Below, one piece after another: positions 17,309 through 26,632 of a stretch of 64,000 nucleotides of DNA (its first letter is position 1; the number at the start of each line of letters is the position of its first letter). A program made the translations under genes and the position numbers. The stretch comes from an uncultured Bacilli bacterium. Its GTDB lineage: Bacteria; Bacillota_I; Bacilli_A; RF39; UBA660. The notes below the pieces were generated by a model, which had not been told where the DNA came from, ran no database searches, and saw only the letters and a program-made list of their open reading frames with translations. The stretch spans positions 1 through 64,000 of the forward strand of contig CAKOKQ010000006.1 of NCBI GenBank assembly GCA_934095825.1, written 5' to 3'.

Positions 17309-20300
17309 ACAACAGGATGCCATTTATAAAAAAGGAACTAATATAATTGTTTCAGCGGGAGCTGGTTCTGGTAAGACAGCAGTTTTGTCAGAACGGGTTT
17401 TAGAACATGTTAAATCAGGTATTAGCATTGATGATTTATTGGTTTTAACATTTACAAACGCGGCGGCGGCAGAAATGAAAGATCGAATTAGGAGTAAAAT
17501 TCGTAAAGTTCCAGAATTAAAAGAAGAATTAGATAAGGTGGATTTAGCTTATATCACAACCTTTGACTCCTTTGCCTTATCTTTAGTTAAGAAATATAGT
17601 TATTTAATGAACATTTCTAAAAATATTAATATTATTGATGCAAGTATTATAACTTTAAAAAAGGAAGAAGAATTAAATAAAATTTTTGAAGAGTTATATC
17701 AAAAAAAGGAACCTTTATTCTTAAAGTTAATAAGTGATTTTACTGTTAAAGATGACAAAGAAATATTTAATGCTATTTTAAGTTTATATGCTAAATTAGA
17801 TAATCGTTATGATAAAGATGATATTTTAGATAATTATCTTACCAATTATTATAATGATATTAATATCGAAAATTTGGTTAAGGCTTATGTCGATTTAATA
17901 AAGATGCGTTTAGAAGTTTTAAATAATACCGTTGATAATTTATATCATTATACTGATGATGCTTTTCAAAGTAAGATGGAAGAAGTTATCCGCCCACTTT
18001 TAAATAGCAAAGATTATTTAGACATTAAAAGACTATGTGTTATTAAGCTACCAGTATTGCGGGGCGCTGATGAAGTAACTAAAAAAATTAAAGAAGAAGT
18101 TAAAAGTTTAATTGATGAAATAGGGGATTTAACTAAATACAATTCTTTAGATGAAATTAAGGAAAGTTTGCATTTAACAAAAGATTATGTTGCGATAATT
18201 ATTACCATTATAAAGGAACTGGGGAAAAGATTAGATTATTTTAAGAGAGAAAATAATGCTTATGACTTTATTGATATTGCCAAGATGGCTATTAATATTT
18301 TAAAGAATAATGATACTGTTCGTGAAGAAATGAAATATAAGTATAAGGAAATTTTAATTGATGAGTATCAGGATACAAATGATATTCAAGATATTTTTAT
18401 TTCTTTAATAGAAAATAACAATGTCTATATGGTTGGGGATATTAAGCAATCAATTTATCGCTTCCGTAATGCCAATCCTATGCTTTTTAAAAGTAAATAT
18501 GAAGCATATCAAAATAATGATGGGGGTCTAAAAATTGATTTAAATAAAAATTTCCGTAGTCGTAGTGAAGTTTTAAATAATATTAATATGATGTTTAATT
18601 TATTTATGGATAATTTTATTGGTGGTGCTGACTATATTGAGTCTCATCAAATGGTTTTTGGACTTACTCCTTATGATGAAGTAAATAAAGAAAACTATAA
18701 TATGGACATTTTAAATTATACTTATGATAAGGATTCAAAATTTACTAAAGAAGAAATCGAAATATTTACCGTAGCAAAAGATATTAAAGAAAAAGTAGCT
18801 ATCGGTTATGAAATGATGGATAAAGAAACTATGCAAAAGCGATCCGTGAATTATGGTGATTTTGTTATCTTAATGGATCGTTCTAGTAGCTTTAATTTAT
18901 ATAAGAAAATTTTTGAATATTTAAATATTCCTATTACTATTTATCGTGATAAAACGATTAGTGATTCTGTTGATATTTCGATTATTAAAAATATTTATAA
19001 TTTATTAGTTTTAATTAAAAATAGAGATTTTGGCACGATGTTTTCTTATTCGTTCATGGCTGTTGCTCGTAGTTATCTTTTCAATATGAGCGATAAAGAT
19101 ATATTAAAGATTATTAGTAACAGGTCTTATGCCGAAACAGAAATCTATAGTATTTTATACGAACTTGCCAAGGATTTAGATAATCTTCCTAATGATGAAA
19201 TTTACCGTTTAATTATTGATAAGTTCAAATTTTTAGAAGCCTTTATTACGACAGGCGATGTTAAGGAACATTTGGTAACGATTGATTCCATCGGTAAGAT
19301 TGCTCAGAATGCTACTAATTTTGGTTATAGTCCTTATGAATTTTTAGATTATTTAAATATGGTTTATGAAGAAGGACTGGATATTAAGTTGTCTTTAAAT
19401 AAAGAAGCTTCTAACTCAGTTAAAATTATGACTATTCATGCTTCAAAAGGATTAGAATATCCCGTTTGTTATTTTACTGGTCTATCAAAAAAATTTAATA
19501 TTGATGATTTAAAAAATAAATTTTATTATGATAATATCCTAGGATTTATTACTCCTTATGTTAAAAATGGTATTCATAGTACTGTTGTTAAATTAATGTT
19601 AAAAAATAAATATATTTTAGAAGAAATAAGCGAAAGATTAAGATTGTTTTATGTTGCTTTAACTAGAGCTAGGGAAAAAATGATTATCGTTGGTGAATTT
19701 GATAAAAATGAGTTAGCTTATAAAGTAGAAGGGGTAGTGGATGGAGAAACAAGAAGCAGTTACCGTAAGTTTACGGATATGCTAGATTCTATTTATGATT
19801 ATTTAAAACCCTACATGCAAGATATTGATATTGATTCTCTTGGGCTTACTAAAGATTATAATTTATCGGCTAAAAAAGATTTAGTCGCCTTAAAAAACGA
19901 GAAGGGGAGTATTATTTCGGTTGAAGATTATATTCCCGATATGAAAAAAATAGAAAATAGTCATTTTTCTAAAATAACCACCACTTTAAGAACTAAAGAG
20001 GAACAAAAAAATATTGATTTTGGTTTACGCATGCATTACTTATTTGAAATAACTGACTTTAATAATCCGGATTATAAAGATTTCAATGCTTTTGAAGTAA
20101 ATTGTATTCAAAAATTTATTAATACAGGTATCTTAAAAGATAGCAAAGAAATTTATAAAGAATATGAATTTATTTATGAAAATGCCGACCTAGAAAGTCA
20201 TGGGATTATTGACTTACTAATTATCAAAAAAGATAAGGCCGTAATAGTTGATTATAAGTTAAAACATATTACCGATACTGCATATCTTAAACAGCTAGCT

Positions 20301-20396
20301 GGCTATAAAAATTATATTTTAGAAATGACTAATTTACCAGTTGATGTGTTTTTATACTCAATTATGGATAGTAATTTAGTTAATTTAAATATTTAA
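17280..20396 (+). CDS. addA: AddA helicase-nuclease subunit
   Basis: 1,038 residues, somewhat shorter than B. subtilis AddA (about 1,230). UvrD-type helicase motifs in order are AGAGSGKTAVL (Walker A, near residue 25), FTNAAAAEMKDRI, LIDEYQDTNDIQ (Walker B), VGDIKQSIYRFR, KNFRSR, IMTIHASKGLEYPV and RLFYVALTRAREKMII. The C-terminal nuclease has GLRMHYLFEI, HGIIDLLI and VIVDYKLKH (D-x-K). With AddB it degrades DNA ends and loads RecA. The start is uncertain: ATG at 17280, 17283 or 17289 (the last gives MPKWTSEQQDAI, the family-like beginning). The GATGATGATAATG context overlaps the addB end. Confidence 0.95.
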   Translation: MMIMPKWTSEQQDAIYKKGTNIIVSAGAGSGKTAVLSERVLEHVKSGISIDDLLVLTFTNAAAAEMKDRIRSKIRKVPELKEELDKVDLAYITTFDSFALSLVKKYSYLMNISKNINIIDASIITLKKEEELNKIFEELYQKKEPLFLKLISDFTVKDDKEIFNAILSLYAKLDNRYDKDDILDNYLTNYYNDINIENLVKAYVDLIKMRLEVLNNTVDNLYHYTDDAFQSKMEEVIRPLLNSKDYLDIKRLCVIKLPVLRGADEVTKKIKEEVKSLIDEIGDLTKYNSLDEIKESLHLTKDYVAIIITIIKELGKRLDYFKRENNAYDFIDIAKMAINILKNNDTVREEMKYKYKEILIDEYQDTNDIQDIFISLIENNNVYMVGDIKQSIYRFRNANPMLFKSKYEAYQNNDGGLKIDLNKNFRSRSEVLNNINMMFNLFMDNFIGGADYIESHQMVFGLTPYDEVNKENYNMDILNYTYDKDSKFTKEEIEIFTVAKDIKEKVAIGYEMMDKETMQKRSVNYGDFVILMDRSSSFNLYKKIFEYLNIPITIYRDKTISDSVDISIIKNIYNLLVLIKNRDFGTMFSYSFMAVARSYLFNMSDKDILKIISNRSYAETEIYSILYELAKDLDNLPNDEIYRLIIDKFKFLEAFITTGDVKEHLVTIDSIGKIAQNATNFGYSPYEFLDYLNMVYEEGLDIKLSLNKEASNSVKIMTIHASKGLEYPVCYFTGLSKKFNIDDLKNKFYYDNILGFITPYVKNGIHSTVVKLMLKNKYILEEISERLRLFYVALTRAREKMIIVGEFDKNELAYKVEGVVDGETRSSYRKFTDMLDSIYDYLKPYMQDIDIDSLGLTKDYNLSAKKDLVALKNEKGSIISVEDYIPDMKKIENSHFSKITTTLRTKEEQKNIDFGLRMHYLFEITDFNNPDYKDFNAFEVNCIQKFINTGILKDSKEIYKEYEFIYENADLESHGIIDLLIIKKDKAVIVDYKLKHITDTAYLKQLAGYKNYILEMTNLPVDVFLYSIMDSNLVNLNI

Positions 20397-20398
20397 TT

Positions 20399-20422
20399 AG
20401 AGGTGAAAGCCTCTGATTTTTT
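20399..20422 (+). terminator. Terminator after addA
   Basis: Stem AGAGG/CCTCT (20399-20403 with 20410-20414), loop TGAAAG, then GATTTTTTT. It closes the addBA operon. Confidence 0.75.
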
Positions 20423-20435
20423 TGAAATTGGGATA

Positions 20436-20466
20436 AAAAAAGATTGTCGACACGCGCATCGACAAT
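20436..20466 (-). terminator. Second minus-strand terminator downstream of pyk
   Basis: Stem ATTGTCGA/TCGACAAT (20443-20450 with 20459-20466). On the minus strand it is followed by C and seven T. Together with the hairpin at 20503-20528 it gives pyk a double terminator and insulates it from converging addA transcription. Confidence 0.65.
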
Positions 20467-20498
20467 TCGTTTCTAGAAGACTTGTAGTGCTTTAAATA

Positions 20499-20528
20499 AT
20501 AAAAAAGTCCAGAATTAACTGGGCTTTT
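20499..20528 (-). terminator. Terminator after pyk
   Basis: Stem AAAAGTCCAG/CTGGGCTTTT (20503-20512 with 20519-20528), with A-runs on the left giving a U-tract in the pyk transcript. One pair is G-U on the plus strand and a C-A mismatch on the minus strand. It lies 15 bases after the pyk stop. Confidence 0.65.
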
Positions 20529-20542
20529 CCTTAAGCTAAAAA

Positions 20543-21946
20543 TTAAATTTCTTCAACTTTTAAGAAGTTAGTATGAGCATCACTAGGTGTTGAACCAACA
20601 ACACAAACTAAATCTTTGTATTTTAGATTTAACATTTCTTTAGCAGCTTTAATACTTTCATCTACTAAGGCATCAGTATCTTTAGAAGCGTTACCTACAA
20701 CTTTAGTATAAACACCCCATTTAAGAGCAAGCATACGAGCCATCTTTTCATTTTCAACAGTAGCGATAATATAAGCATTTGGTCTTAGAGAAGATACATC
20801 TAAAGCAGTTTTACCTTCTTTAGTTGATACAACGATAGCTTTAATAGGTAATTCTAAAGTAGCATCAACTGCACATTTACAAATAGCATTGTGAATATCA
20901 GTACCTCTTAATTTATAATCAGCAAGATTGTATTTAGTGATTTGTTCAGCATTAACAGCAATCTTAGCCATATATTGTATAGTTTCTACCGGATATTTAC
21001 CCATAGTAGTTTCATCACTAGTCATAATAGCATCACAACCAGCAAGTACAGCATTAGATACATCAGTAACTTCAGCGTTTGTTGGACGGATGTTTTCTTT
21101 CATTGATGTCATCATTTGTGTAGCCATGATAACACCTTTACCATTCTTATGACACATATCAATCATTCTTTGTTGATATAATGGTAAGTTTTCTAAACCA
21201 GTTTCAATACCTAAATCGCCACGAGCAACCATAATATAATCAGAAGCATCAACGATTTCTTGGAGATTATCAATAGCATATTGAGTTTCTACTTTTGAAA
21301 TAATGATCATATCTTCACGACCAAATTCTTTACATAGATCTCTAACAGCCTTAACATCATCAGCAGTGTTTACAAATGATACAGCGATATAGTCACCATC
21401 ATGTTCACAAGCGTATTTAATATCTTCTCTATCAGCATCAGAGATAAATGGAACATTAAGTTTAACTCCTGGAATACAAACGCCACGGCGTGATTTAATA
21501 GTACCACCATTAATGATTTCACAAGTAACGCCATCTTCTTCTTTAGATACAATAACTAATTTATAGAAACCATCATCTAAAAGAATAGCTTGTCCTACTT
21601 CTAAATCTTTAAGAATTCCCTTGTAGTTGAAAGAAATTCTCTCAGCATTACCTAAAACATCTTCTTCAACAATACGAATTGTTTTACCTTTAACAAGTTC
21701 GATATAATCACCATCAAATGTACAAGTTCTTAAATCTGGACCTTTAGTATCAAATAAAATACCAATATTAGCGCCCATTTCTTCATTAGCGCGTTTGATT
21801 AATGATAAGTCTAATTCTCTTTCTTCAATAGTTGCATGTGAGAAATTGATACGTGCAACATTCATACCAGCCTCTACAATACCTTTGAAATTTTCCCAAA
21901 TTTGTGTAGATGGACCAATACTACAAATAATTTTTGTTTTTTTCAT
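20543..21946 (-). CDS. pyk: Pyruvate kinase
   Basis: 467 residues from the ATG at 21946, which has AAAGGAAG at good spacing; the upstream in-frame ATG at 21982 has none. The enzyme makes pyruvate and ATP from phosphoenolpyruvate and ADP in glycolysis. Motifs are TKIICSIGPST at the start, ARINFSHAT, FDTKGPDLRT, the catalytic region IISKVETQYAIDN, VARGDLGIE, and QMMTSMKENIRPTNAEVTDVSNAVL. The metal/substrate region is IMTSDETTMGKYPVE, whereas most bacterial enzymes read MLSGETA.G.YP, so this is a divergent form. The C-terminal allosteric-type domain is present (residues about 340-467), ending VGSTPSDAHTNFLKV. It is a single gene flanked by its own promoter and terminators. Confidence 0.95.
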   Translation of the reverse strand: MKKTKIICSIGPSTQIWENFKGIVEAGMNVARINFSHATIEERELDLSLIKRANEEMGANIGILFDTKGPDLRTCTFDGDYIELVKGKTIRIVEEDVLGNAERISFNYKGILKDLEVGQAILLDDGFYKLVIVSKEEDGVTCEIINGGTIKSRRGVCIPGVKLNVPFISDADREDIKYACEHDGDYIAVSFVNTADDVKAVRDLCKEFGREDMIIISKVETQYAIDNLQEIVDASDYIMVARGDLGIETGLENLPLYQQRMIDMCHKNGKGVIMATQMMTSMKENIRPTNAEVTDVSNAVLAGCDAIMTSDETTMGKYPVETIQYMAKIAVNAEQITKYNLADYKLRGTDIHNAICKCAVDATLELPIKAIVVSTKEGKTALDVSSLRPNAYIIATVENEKMARMLALKWGVYTKVVGNASKDTDALVDESIKAAKEMLNLKYKDLVCVVGSTPSDAHTNFLKVEEI

Positions 21947-21972
21947 CTTATTTAACTTCCTTTCGCTAGTTA

Positions 21973-22001
21973 ATATTACCATAAATGGCCCCTTTTGTAA
22001 A
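21973..22001 (-). promoter_or_regulatory. Promoter of pyk
   Basis: On the minus strand, TTTACA (22001-21996), a 17-base spacer and TAATAT (21978-21973), with TGG before the -10. It lies about 27 bases before the pyk start. A GGGGCC block lies in the spacer. Confidence 0.65.
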
Positions 22002-22128
22002 TTAGGTTTTTGCTAAATTTTCAAGCTTTTTTAAGGTGTTGATTAAAAATAACTTTTATTAGATTTTTTAAAACTTATTGCAATAATTTAAAGTCTATTA
22101 TATCCTATAGATGAGGATAGTGAGTTTA

Positions 22129-22680
22129 ATGAAATATTTAATTATTATGGGAATAGTTGTTGTTATATGTTTTATTTACACTTTAATAACTTATAACGAA
22201 TTTATTAGATTAAAGTTAAGAATAAATGAGGCCTTTGCTACTATGGATGTTTATTTAAAAAAGCGTTGGGATTTAATTCCTAATTTAGTAGAGACCGTAA
22301 AAGCTTATAGTGATTATGAAAATACGACTATAAAGAGGATTATAACTTTAAGAAATAATGTTTATGATAATATGCCTAATAGAGAAAAAATTAAAGTAAA
22401 TGAACAAATTAATCAGAATATGAAGAATTTAATGTTACTTAGCGAAAAGTATCCTGAATTAAAGGCTAGTAATAATTTTAATCTTTTGAGTAAAGAACTT
22501 ATTAGGGTTGAAGAGGAAATTGCTAAATCAAGAAAGTATTATAATGCTGTTGTTAGAGAATATAATAATAAGGTTGAGATGGTTCCTAGCAATATCATTG
22601 CTGGCATTTTAAGATTAAAACCCCAAGATATGTTTATTATTAAAGAAGAAGAAAAAGAAAGTATTGAGGTTAGCGTATGA
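22129..22680 (+). CDS. lemA: LemA family protein
   Basis: 183 residues from ATG 22129. ATG 22111 is also in frame, but probable promoter elements (TTGCAA near 22078 and a TATAT-type -10 near 22099) leave no leader for it, and GAGGA at 22113-22117 serves the later start. One N-terminal membrane segment (IIMGIVVVICFIYTLI) is followed by the LemA hallmark NEAFATMDVYLKKRWDLIPNLV and a long helical bundle with VEEEIAKSRKYYNAVVREYN. LemA proteins are membrane-anchored with unknown biochemical role and often sit next to DUF2207 proteins, as here. The stop overlaps the next ATG (ATGA). Confidence 0.9.
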   Translation: MKYLIIMGIVVVICFIYTLITYNEFIRLKLRINEAFATMDVYLKKRWDLIPNLVETVKAYSDYENTTIKRIITLRNNVYDNMPNREKIKVNEQINQNMKNLMLLSEKYPELKASNNFNLLSKELIRVEEEIAKSRKYYNAVVREYNNKVEMVPSNIIAGILRLKPQDMFIIKEEEKESIEVSV

Positions 22681-24701
22681 TTAAAAATTTAAAAAATGTT
22701 CTTGGAGTAATAGCGTCCGTTTTAGTTGGTACTTTTATTTGTATTTTTTTTATAAAAGCTTGGACTTCAGATAGTATCGGAAGCGATAGTTCTAATAATA
22801 CAGTAGTTGGTTTTAATATTAATGCCTATAAAGTTATTTTAGATGTTCATGAAAATAATCAAGTTAGCGTAACGGAAAATATTACTGTTGATTGGTATAA
22901 TACTAAGCATCATGGTATCTATAAATTCATTCCTGAATGGTTAGAATACACAGATAAAAATGGTAATACTATTAAAAGAAAATCCTCAATTAAAAATTTA
23001 TCTTCTAGTAGTGATCCTTATAGAATTATTCCGACAAATAAAAAGAAAAGTATTCGCCTAGGAGATGTCTCTACTTATGTTAAAAAAGGTCAAAAAACTT
23101 ATTCTATATCTTATATTTATGATATGGGTAAGGATCCTTATAGAGGATTTGATGAGTTTATCTTTCATGCTTTTGGAGATTATTGGAAAACCCAAATTAG
23201 AAATGCTTCCGTAGAAATCCGTATGCCTAAAGATATATCGACATCAGAAATTAATTTCTATCTTGATAAGTATCGAAAAAATAATGTTAATAGCATGATA
23301 AATTATAGTGTTAAGGGAAGTACAATTACAGCTAATGTGAATGATAATTTTTCTTTATTTAAATCTTTAACAATAGATATTACTCTCCCCGATAAATATT
23401 TTACTGGTGGAAACTATAACTATGGAATTTTATCTTTGATTTTAATATGTGTTATTTGTTATTTAACATATTTAACTTTTAGAAATTGGAAAAAATATGG
23501 AAAAAACTTTCCAAAACATAGCCAAACCATTGAATTTTATCCTCCAGATAATTTAAATGCTGCTGAAATTGGTTATATTTATAGTGATGAATATAATAAA
23601 AAACAATCAATTGCTTTAATTATCGAAATGGCTAGTAAAGGGTATATTAAAATTAATAATCAAAAAAAAGATATTGAAATTATTAATCTTTATCCATTAC
23701 CAAGATTAGAAAAATCAGGTAAAATTATTCATACAATTAAAATAAAAAAGTTAAAAGATATTGATGATAGTTTGAGTAAAGAAAGTAAATCAATGATGAA
23801 ATATCTATTTGTAAATATTCCTTTTATGAAAAATGATGTAGTGGAAATAACGGATAGTATTGATAATTTTTATAAAGTTAAAGATGAGCTACTTAATGGT
23901 AGGTTTATTGAAATTATAAATGATAATATTTTAGATATAAAGAAACAAGAAGAAGAAAAAGTATTGCAAGAAGAAAAATATGCTCAAATGCAAATTGATT
24001 ATGAAAAAGAAATTAGTAAATTAAAACCTTTAAATGAAATGGAAAAAATTATTTATGATAGATTGTTTGAAGATAGTGATGATATTATTTTATCTAAACA
24101 TTTAACTTTATATAAGGCTTTTTCTGATGTTAATGCTAAGCTTACAGATGAATTTGATGATAAAGTAAATGATGCTGTTGCTAGCAAAAAAGCGGATAAG
24201 TCAATTAGCATTAGTATTTTAAGTTTTGTATTATTTTATCTTTCTTATAGTGTAATTGAAGATTTAGACCCTAGATTTCGGATTTGTTATTTAATTGGTT
24301 TTATAGCTTGCTTTGTTACTTTAATCTTTACCATTTTTATGGGAAGAAAAACAGAATACGGAGAAGAAATAAAACCAAGGATTGCGGGCTTTAAAGATTT
24401 TCTTCTTAAAGCTGAAAAAGATCAGTTAGAGGATTTAGTTGCCAAAAATTCCGAGTATTTCTATGATATTTTACCATATACTTATGTTTTAGGGATATCT
24501 AAAAAGTGGATTAGTAAATTTGAAAATATTTATATACCTCCAAAAGATATGGGAACATTTAATTATAGTAGTGATTATGCTTTTTCATCTTTAGCTAGTA
24601 ATATACATACTCCAAGTTCTAGTAGTTCTTCTAGTTCTGGTTGTGGCGGTTGTTCATCTGGTGGTGGATGCTCGTCTTGTGGGGGTGGTGGATCATGGTA
24701 A
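22677..24701 (+). CDS. DUF2207 membrane protein with Cys-rich C-terminal tail
   Basis: 674 residues. There is one N-terminal membrane segment (about 9-29), then an outer DUF2207 beta domain (about 50-240, with TENITVDWYNTKHHGIYKFIPEW), membrane segment 2 (about 246-268), a cytoplasmic region of about 240 residues, and segments 3 and 4 (about 512-562). The last ~110 residues should be cytoplasmic. Family members usually end in a Gly/Ser run and GSW or similar. Here the tail is eight Ser, then Gly, then a C-GG-C-SSGGG-C-SS-C block at 656-668, then four Gly, Ser, Trp. The stop overlaps the start of a radical SAM gene, whose RBS is made by the Gly codons. The tail may be the substrate of that enzyme (inference). 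Confidence 0.85.
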   Translation: MIKNLKNVLGVIASVLVGTFICIFFIKAWTSDSIGSDSSNNTVVGFNINAYKVILDVHENNQVSVTENITVDWYNTKHHGIYKFIPEWLEYTDKNGNTIKRKSSIKNLSSSSDPYRIIPTNKKKSIRLGDVSTYVKKGQKTYSISYIYDMGKDPYRGFDEFIFHAFGDYWKTQIRNASVEIRMPKDISTSEINFYLDKYRKNNVNSMINYSVKGSTITANVNDNFSLFKSLTIDITLPDKYFTGGNYNYGILSLILICVICYLTYLTFRNWKKYGKNFPKHSQTIEFYPPDNLNAAEIGYIYSDEYNKKQSIALIIEMASKGYIKINNQKKDIEIINLYPLPRLEKSGKIIHTIKIKKLKDIDDSLSKESKSMMKYLFVNIPFMKNDVVEITDSIDNFYKVKDELLNGRFIEIINDNILDIKKQEEEKVLQEEKYAQMQIDYEKEISKLKPLNEMEKIIYDRLFEDSDDIILSKHLTLYKAFSDVNAKLTDEFDDKVNDAVASKKADKSISISILSFVLFYLSYSVIEDLDPRFRICYLIGFIACFVTLIFTIFMGRKTEYGEEIKPRIAGFKDFLLKAEKDQLEDLVAKNSEYFYDILPYTYVLGISKKWISKFENIYIPPKDMGTFNYSSDYAFSSLASNIHTPSSSSSSSSGCGGCSSGGGCSSCGGGGSW

Positions 24702-25687
24702 AAAGATTTGTTTTACAATGGCATTTAAGTGAAAATTGTAATCTTAGATGTCTTCATTGCTACCAAGAGCATCACTGTCCAATCCAGTTAGAATATCCAA
24801 AACTTGTACTTATTTATAATCAGTTTAAAGACCTTTTAAAAGCTTTAAATATGAAGGGACATATTAACTTGACTGGTGGTGAACCATTATGTAATCCTTA
24901 TCTTTTTAAAATACTAGATTTAATTAAGAAAGATAGCGATTTAATCACTTTTTCTCTTCTAACTAATGGTACTTTGGTAACGGAAGAAATAGCCAAAAAA
25001 TTAAAAAGCTATAATCCTTATTATGTTCAGGTGAGCTTAGAAGGTGGCAAGAGGACCAATGATTATATAAGAGGGAAGGGAACTTATAAAAAAATTGCTC
25101 AAGGCATAATTAATCTTAAAAAATACGATATTTATACATCTATTTCTTTTACTGCCACTAATTTAAATTATAAAGAATTTCCCAAAGTTGTTAAGTATGC
25201 TAGAAAATATCAGGTTAATAATGTTTGGTCTGATAGGTATATTCCTTTAGGTGGTTCTGAAGATAAAAACTTAAGCCTTAATTATGAAGAAACTAGAGAG
25301 TATTTACAGATTATGGCTTTAGAAAGACAAAAACTAATTAATAAAAAAAATAATCATACTTCAATATCAATGTATAGAGCTTTACAATTTCAAATGACTA
25401 ATGATTTTGCTTACGGTTGTACCGCTGGAGATACTTTGCTGACTGTGATGGAAAATGGCAATTTAGTTCCTTGCCGAAGAATGCCAATAGTGGTTGGTAA
25501 TTTATTTGAAAATGATATGACTTATCTTTATTTTAACAGTCCTATTTTAAAAAAATTAAGAAAAAATACTATTCCTGATGATTGTAAAACTTGTGAAAAT
25601 TCTGAGACTTGTCATGGTGGGTTAAAATGTCTAACTTATGCGCTATATAAAGATTTAAATCATAAAGATGTTGGGTGTAATGTTTAG
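24695..25687 (+). CDS. Radical SAM/SPASM peptide-modifying enzyme
   Basis: 330 residues from ATG 24695. The frame is open 54 bases further up, but that region translates to a Trp-rich shadow of the Gly tail. The radical SAM cluster motif is C15-x3-C19-x2-C22 (NCNLRCLHCYQE), followed by INLTGGEPLCNP and LLTNGTLV. The C-terminal SPASM region, roughly residues 240-330, holds about eight Cys (CTAG, PCRR, CKTC, TCHGG, KC, GC), enough for extra iron-sulfur clusters. SPASM enzymes modify peptides or proteins, often at or near Cys. The gene overlaps the DUF2207 gene by 7 bases, with GGGGGTGGTGG as RBS, so the two are translationally coupled. No precursor-peptide gene is seen nearby. Confidence 0.9.
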   Translation: MVKRFVLQWHLSENCNLRCLHCYQEHHCPIQLEYPKLVLIYNQFKDLLKALNMKGHINLTGGEPLCNPYLFKILDLIKKDSDLITFSLLTNGTLVTEEIAKKLKSYNPYYVQVSLEGGKRTNDYIRGKGTYKKIAQGIINLKKYDIYTSISFTATNLNYKEFPKVVKYARKYQVNNVWSDRYIPLGGSEDKNLSLNYEETREYLQIMALERQKLINKKNNHTSISMYRALQFQMTNDFAYGCTAGDTLLTVMENGNLVPCRRMPIVVGNLFENDMTYLYFNSPILKKLRKNTIPDDCKTCENSETCHGGLKCLTYALYKDLNHKDVGCNV

Positions 25688-25770
25688 AATTAAAAAGTTA
25701 AACTAAAGAAACAAGATGAAGAAAAATATGAATCGTGAAATAAGAAATAATAAGTATTATGTGAAAAACT

Positions 25771-25916
25771 AGGTTACAAGTTAACCTGTTTTTTCTTTCT
25801 ATAACTTTCTAATATTTGCTTACTTATTTAAATATTTTCATTATTTATATAGGATAATAAATCAAAATACCATTAATGTCAATAGACATATTTTTACAAA
25901 AAAAATCCATAAATTC
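25771..25916. repeat. Left direct repeat flanking the T7SS island (146 bp)
   Basis: This sequence recurs at 47664-47810 in the same orientation with about seven substitutions and one indel. It begins with a terminator hairpin (AGGTTA/TAACCT, 25771-25787, then a T-run) and continues through about 120 bases of AT-rich non-coding sequence to ...CCATAAATTC. The next base, 25917, is the left end of an IS66 remnant. Between 25688 and 25771 only a 17-codon-scale reading frame is seen, with no supportable gene. Confidence 0.85.
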
Positions 25917-26556
25917 GTTACTATTCATGAATTTCTCAATTTATAGTTGATATTATTGAGATTTTGCTTAATAATTATATACAGAAAAGATAGATGTAGT
26001 ATGAACAACAATGATAATAATATAAATGCAATTGTTAAACAAAATATAGAATTAAAAAAGATAACAAAAGATTAAGAGATTAAGTTAAAGCCTTACAGGA
26101 AGAAAATAAGAACTTAAAATCTGAAGTTAAAAGACTTTATAATAGTCTTTCATTTGCCAATAATAAAATTAAGATATTAGAAAATCAAATCGACGATATG
26201 AAGAAAAATTAAGAGGAATTAATAAAGAAGGTTGTTACTAAAGTAGTTAATGAACTAAACGAAGAATATGCGAAAGAAGTTTCTAAATTAAATGGTAGAA
26301 TTAAAGAATTAGAAGCTAAATTAAATTAAATATAGATATTACCAACAATACTTCTGAAAGAGGCTTGAGACAAGTAAAAAGAAAATTGGCTGTACCATTT
26401 TTTTAAGAATGTTAATCGAATGAAAGACTATTCAATAATATTAAGTTACTTAGAAACTTGTTATAGAAATATTCTATCAAGATTTGCGGTTTTAAAGAGG
26501 TTGGTTGGTGGTACTCCAAATAATGAAGTGAACTTAAAAAATCCGTAAACAGTAAC
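25917..26556 (+). mobile_element. IS66-type remnant, copy 2, internally deleted
   Basis: Left end GTTACTATTCATGAATTT and right end AAAAAATCCGTAAACAGTAAC are imperfect inverted repeats related to those of the element at 5905-7428. It keeps the transposase start (ATG near 26001), the coiled coil with several in-frame TAA codons, then jumps from the coiled coil straight to TNNTSERGLRQVKRKLAV near 26337, losing the zinc finger and the whole catalytic core. It lies exactly at the inner edge of the left direct repeat. The 76 bases after it hold TATAGT at 26607-26612 and RBS GGGGAGA for the next gene. Confidence 0.85.
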
Positions 26557-26632
26557 AAAATTATTGTCTATTTAAATTTATCATGATATTATTGATTTTG
26601 AAAATGTATAGTAATGGGGAGACAATTTATAT

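Noticed and set aside
24641..24694. Extended radical SAM start with a Trp-rich leader
   Set aside because: The extension is an out-of-frame reading of the Gly/Ser/Cys codons of the DUF2207 tail; the ATG at 24695 has an RBS and the normal family start.
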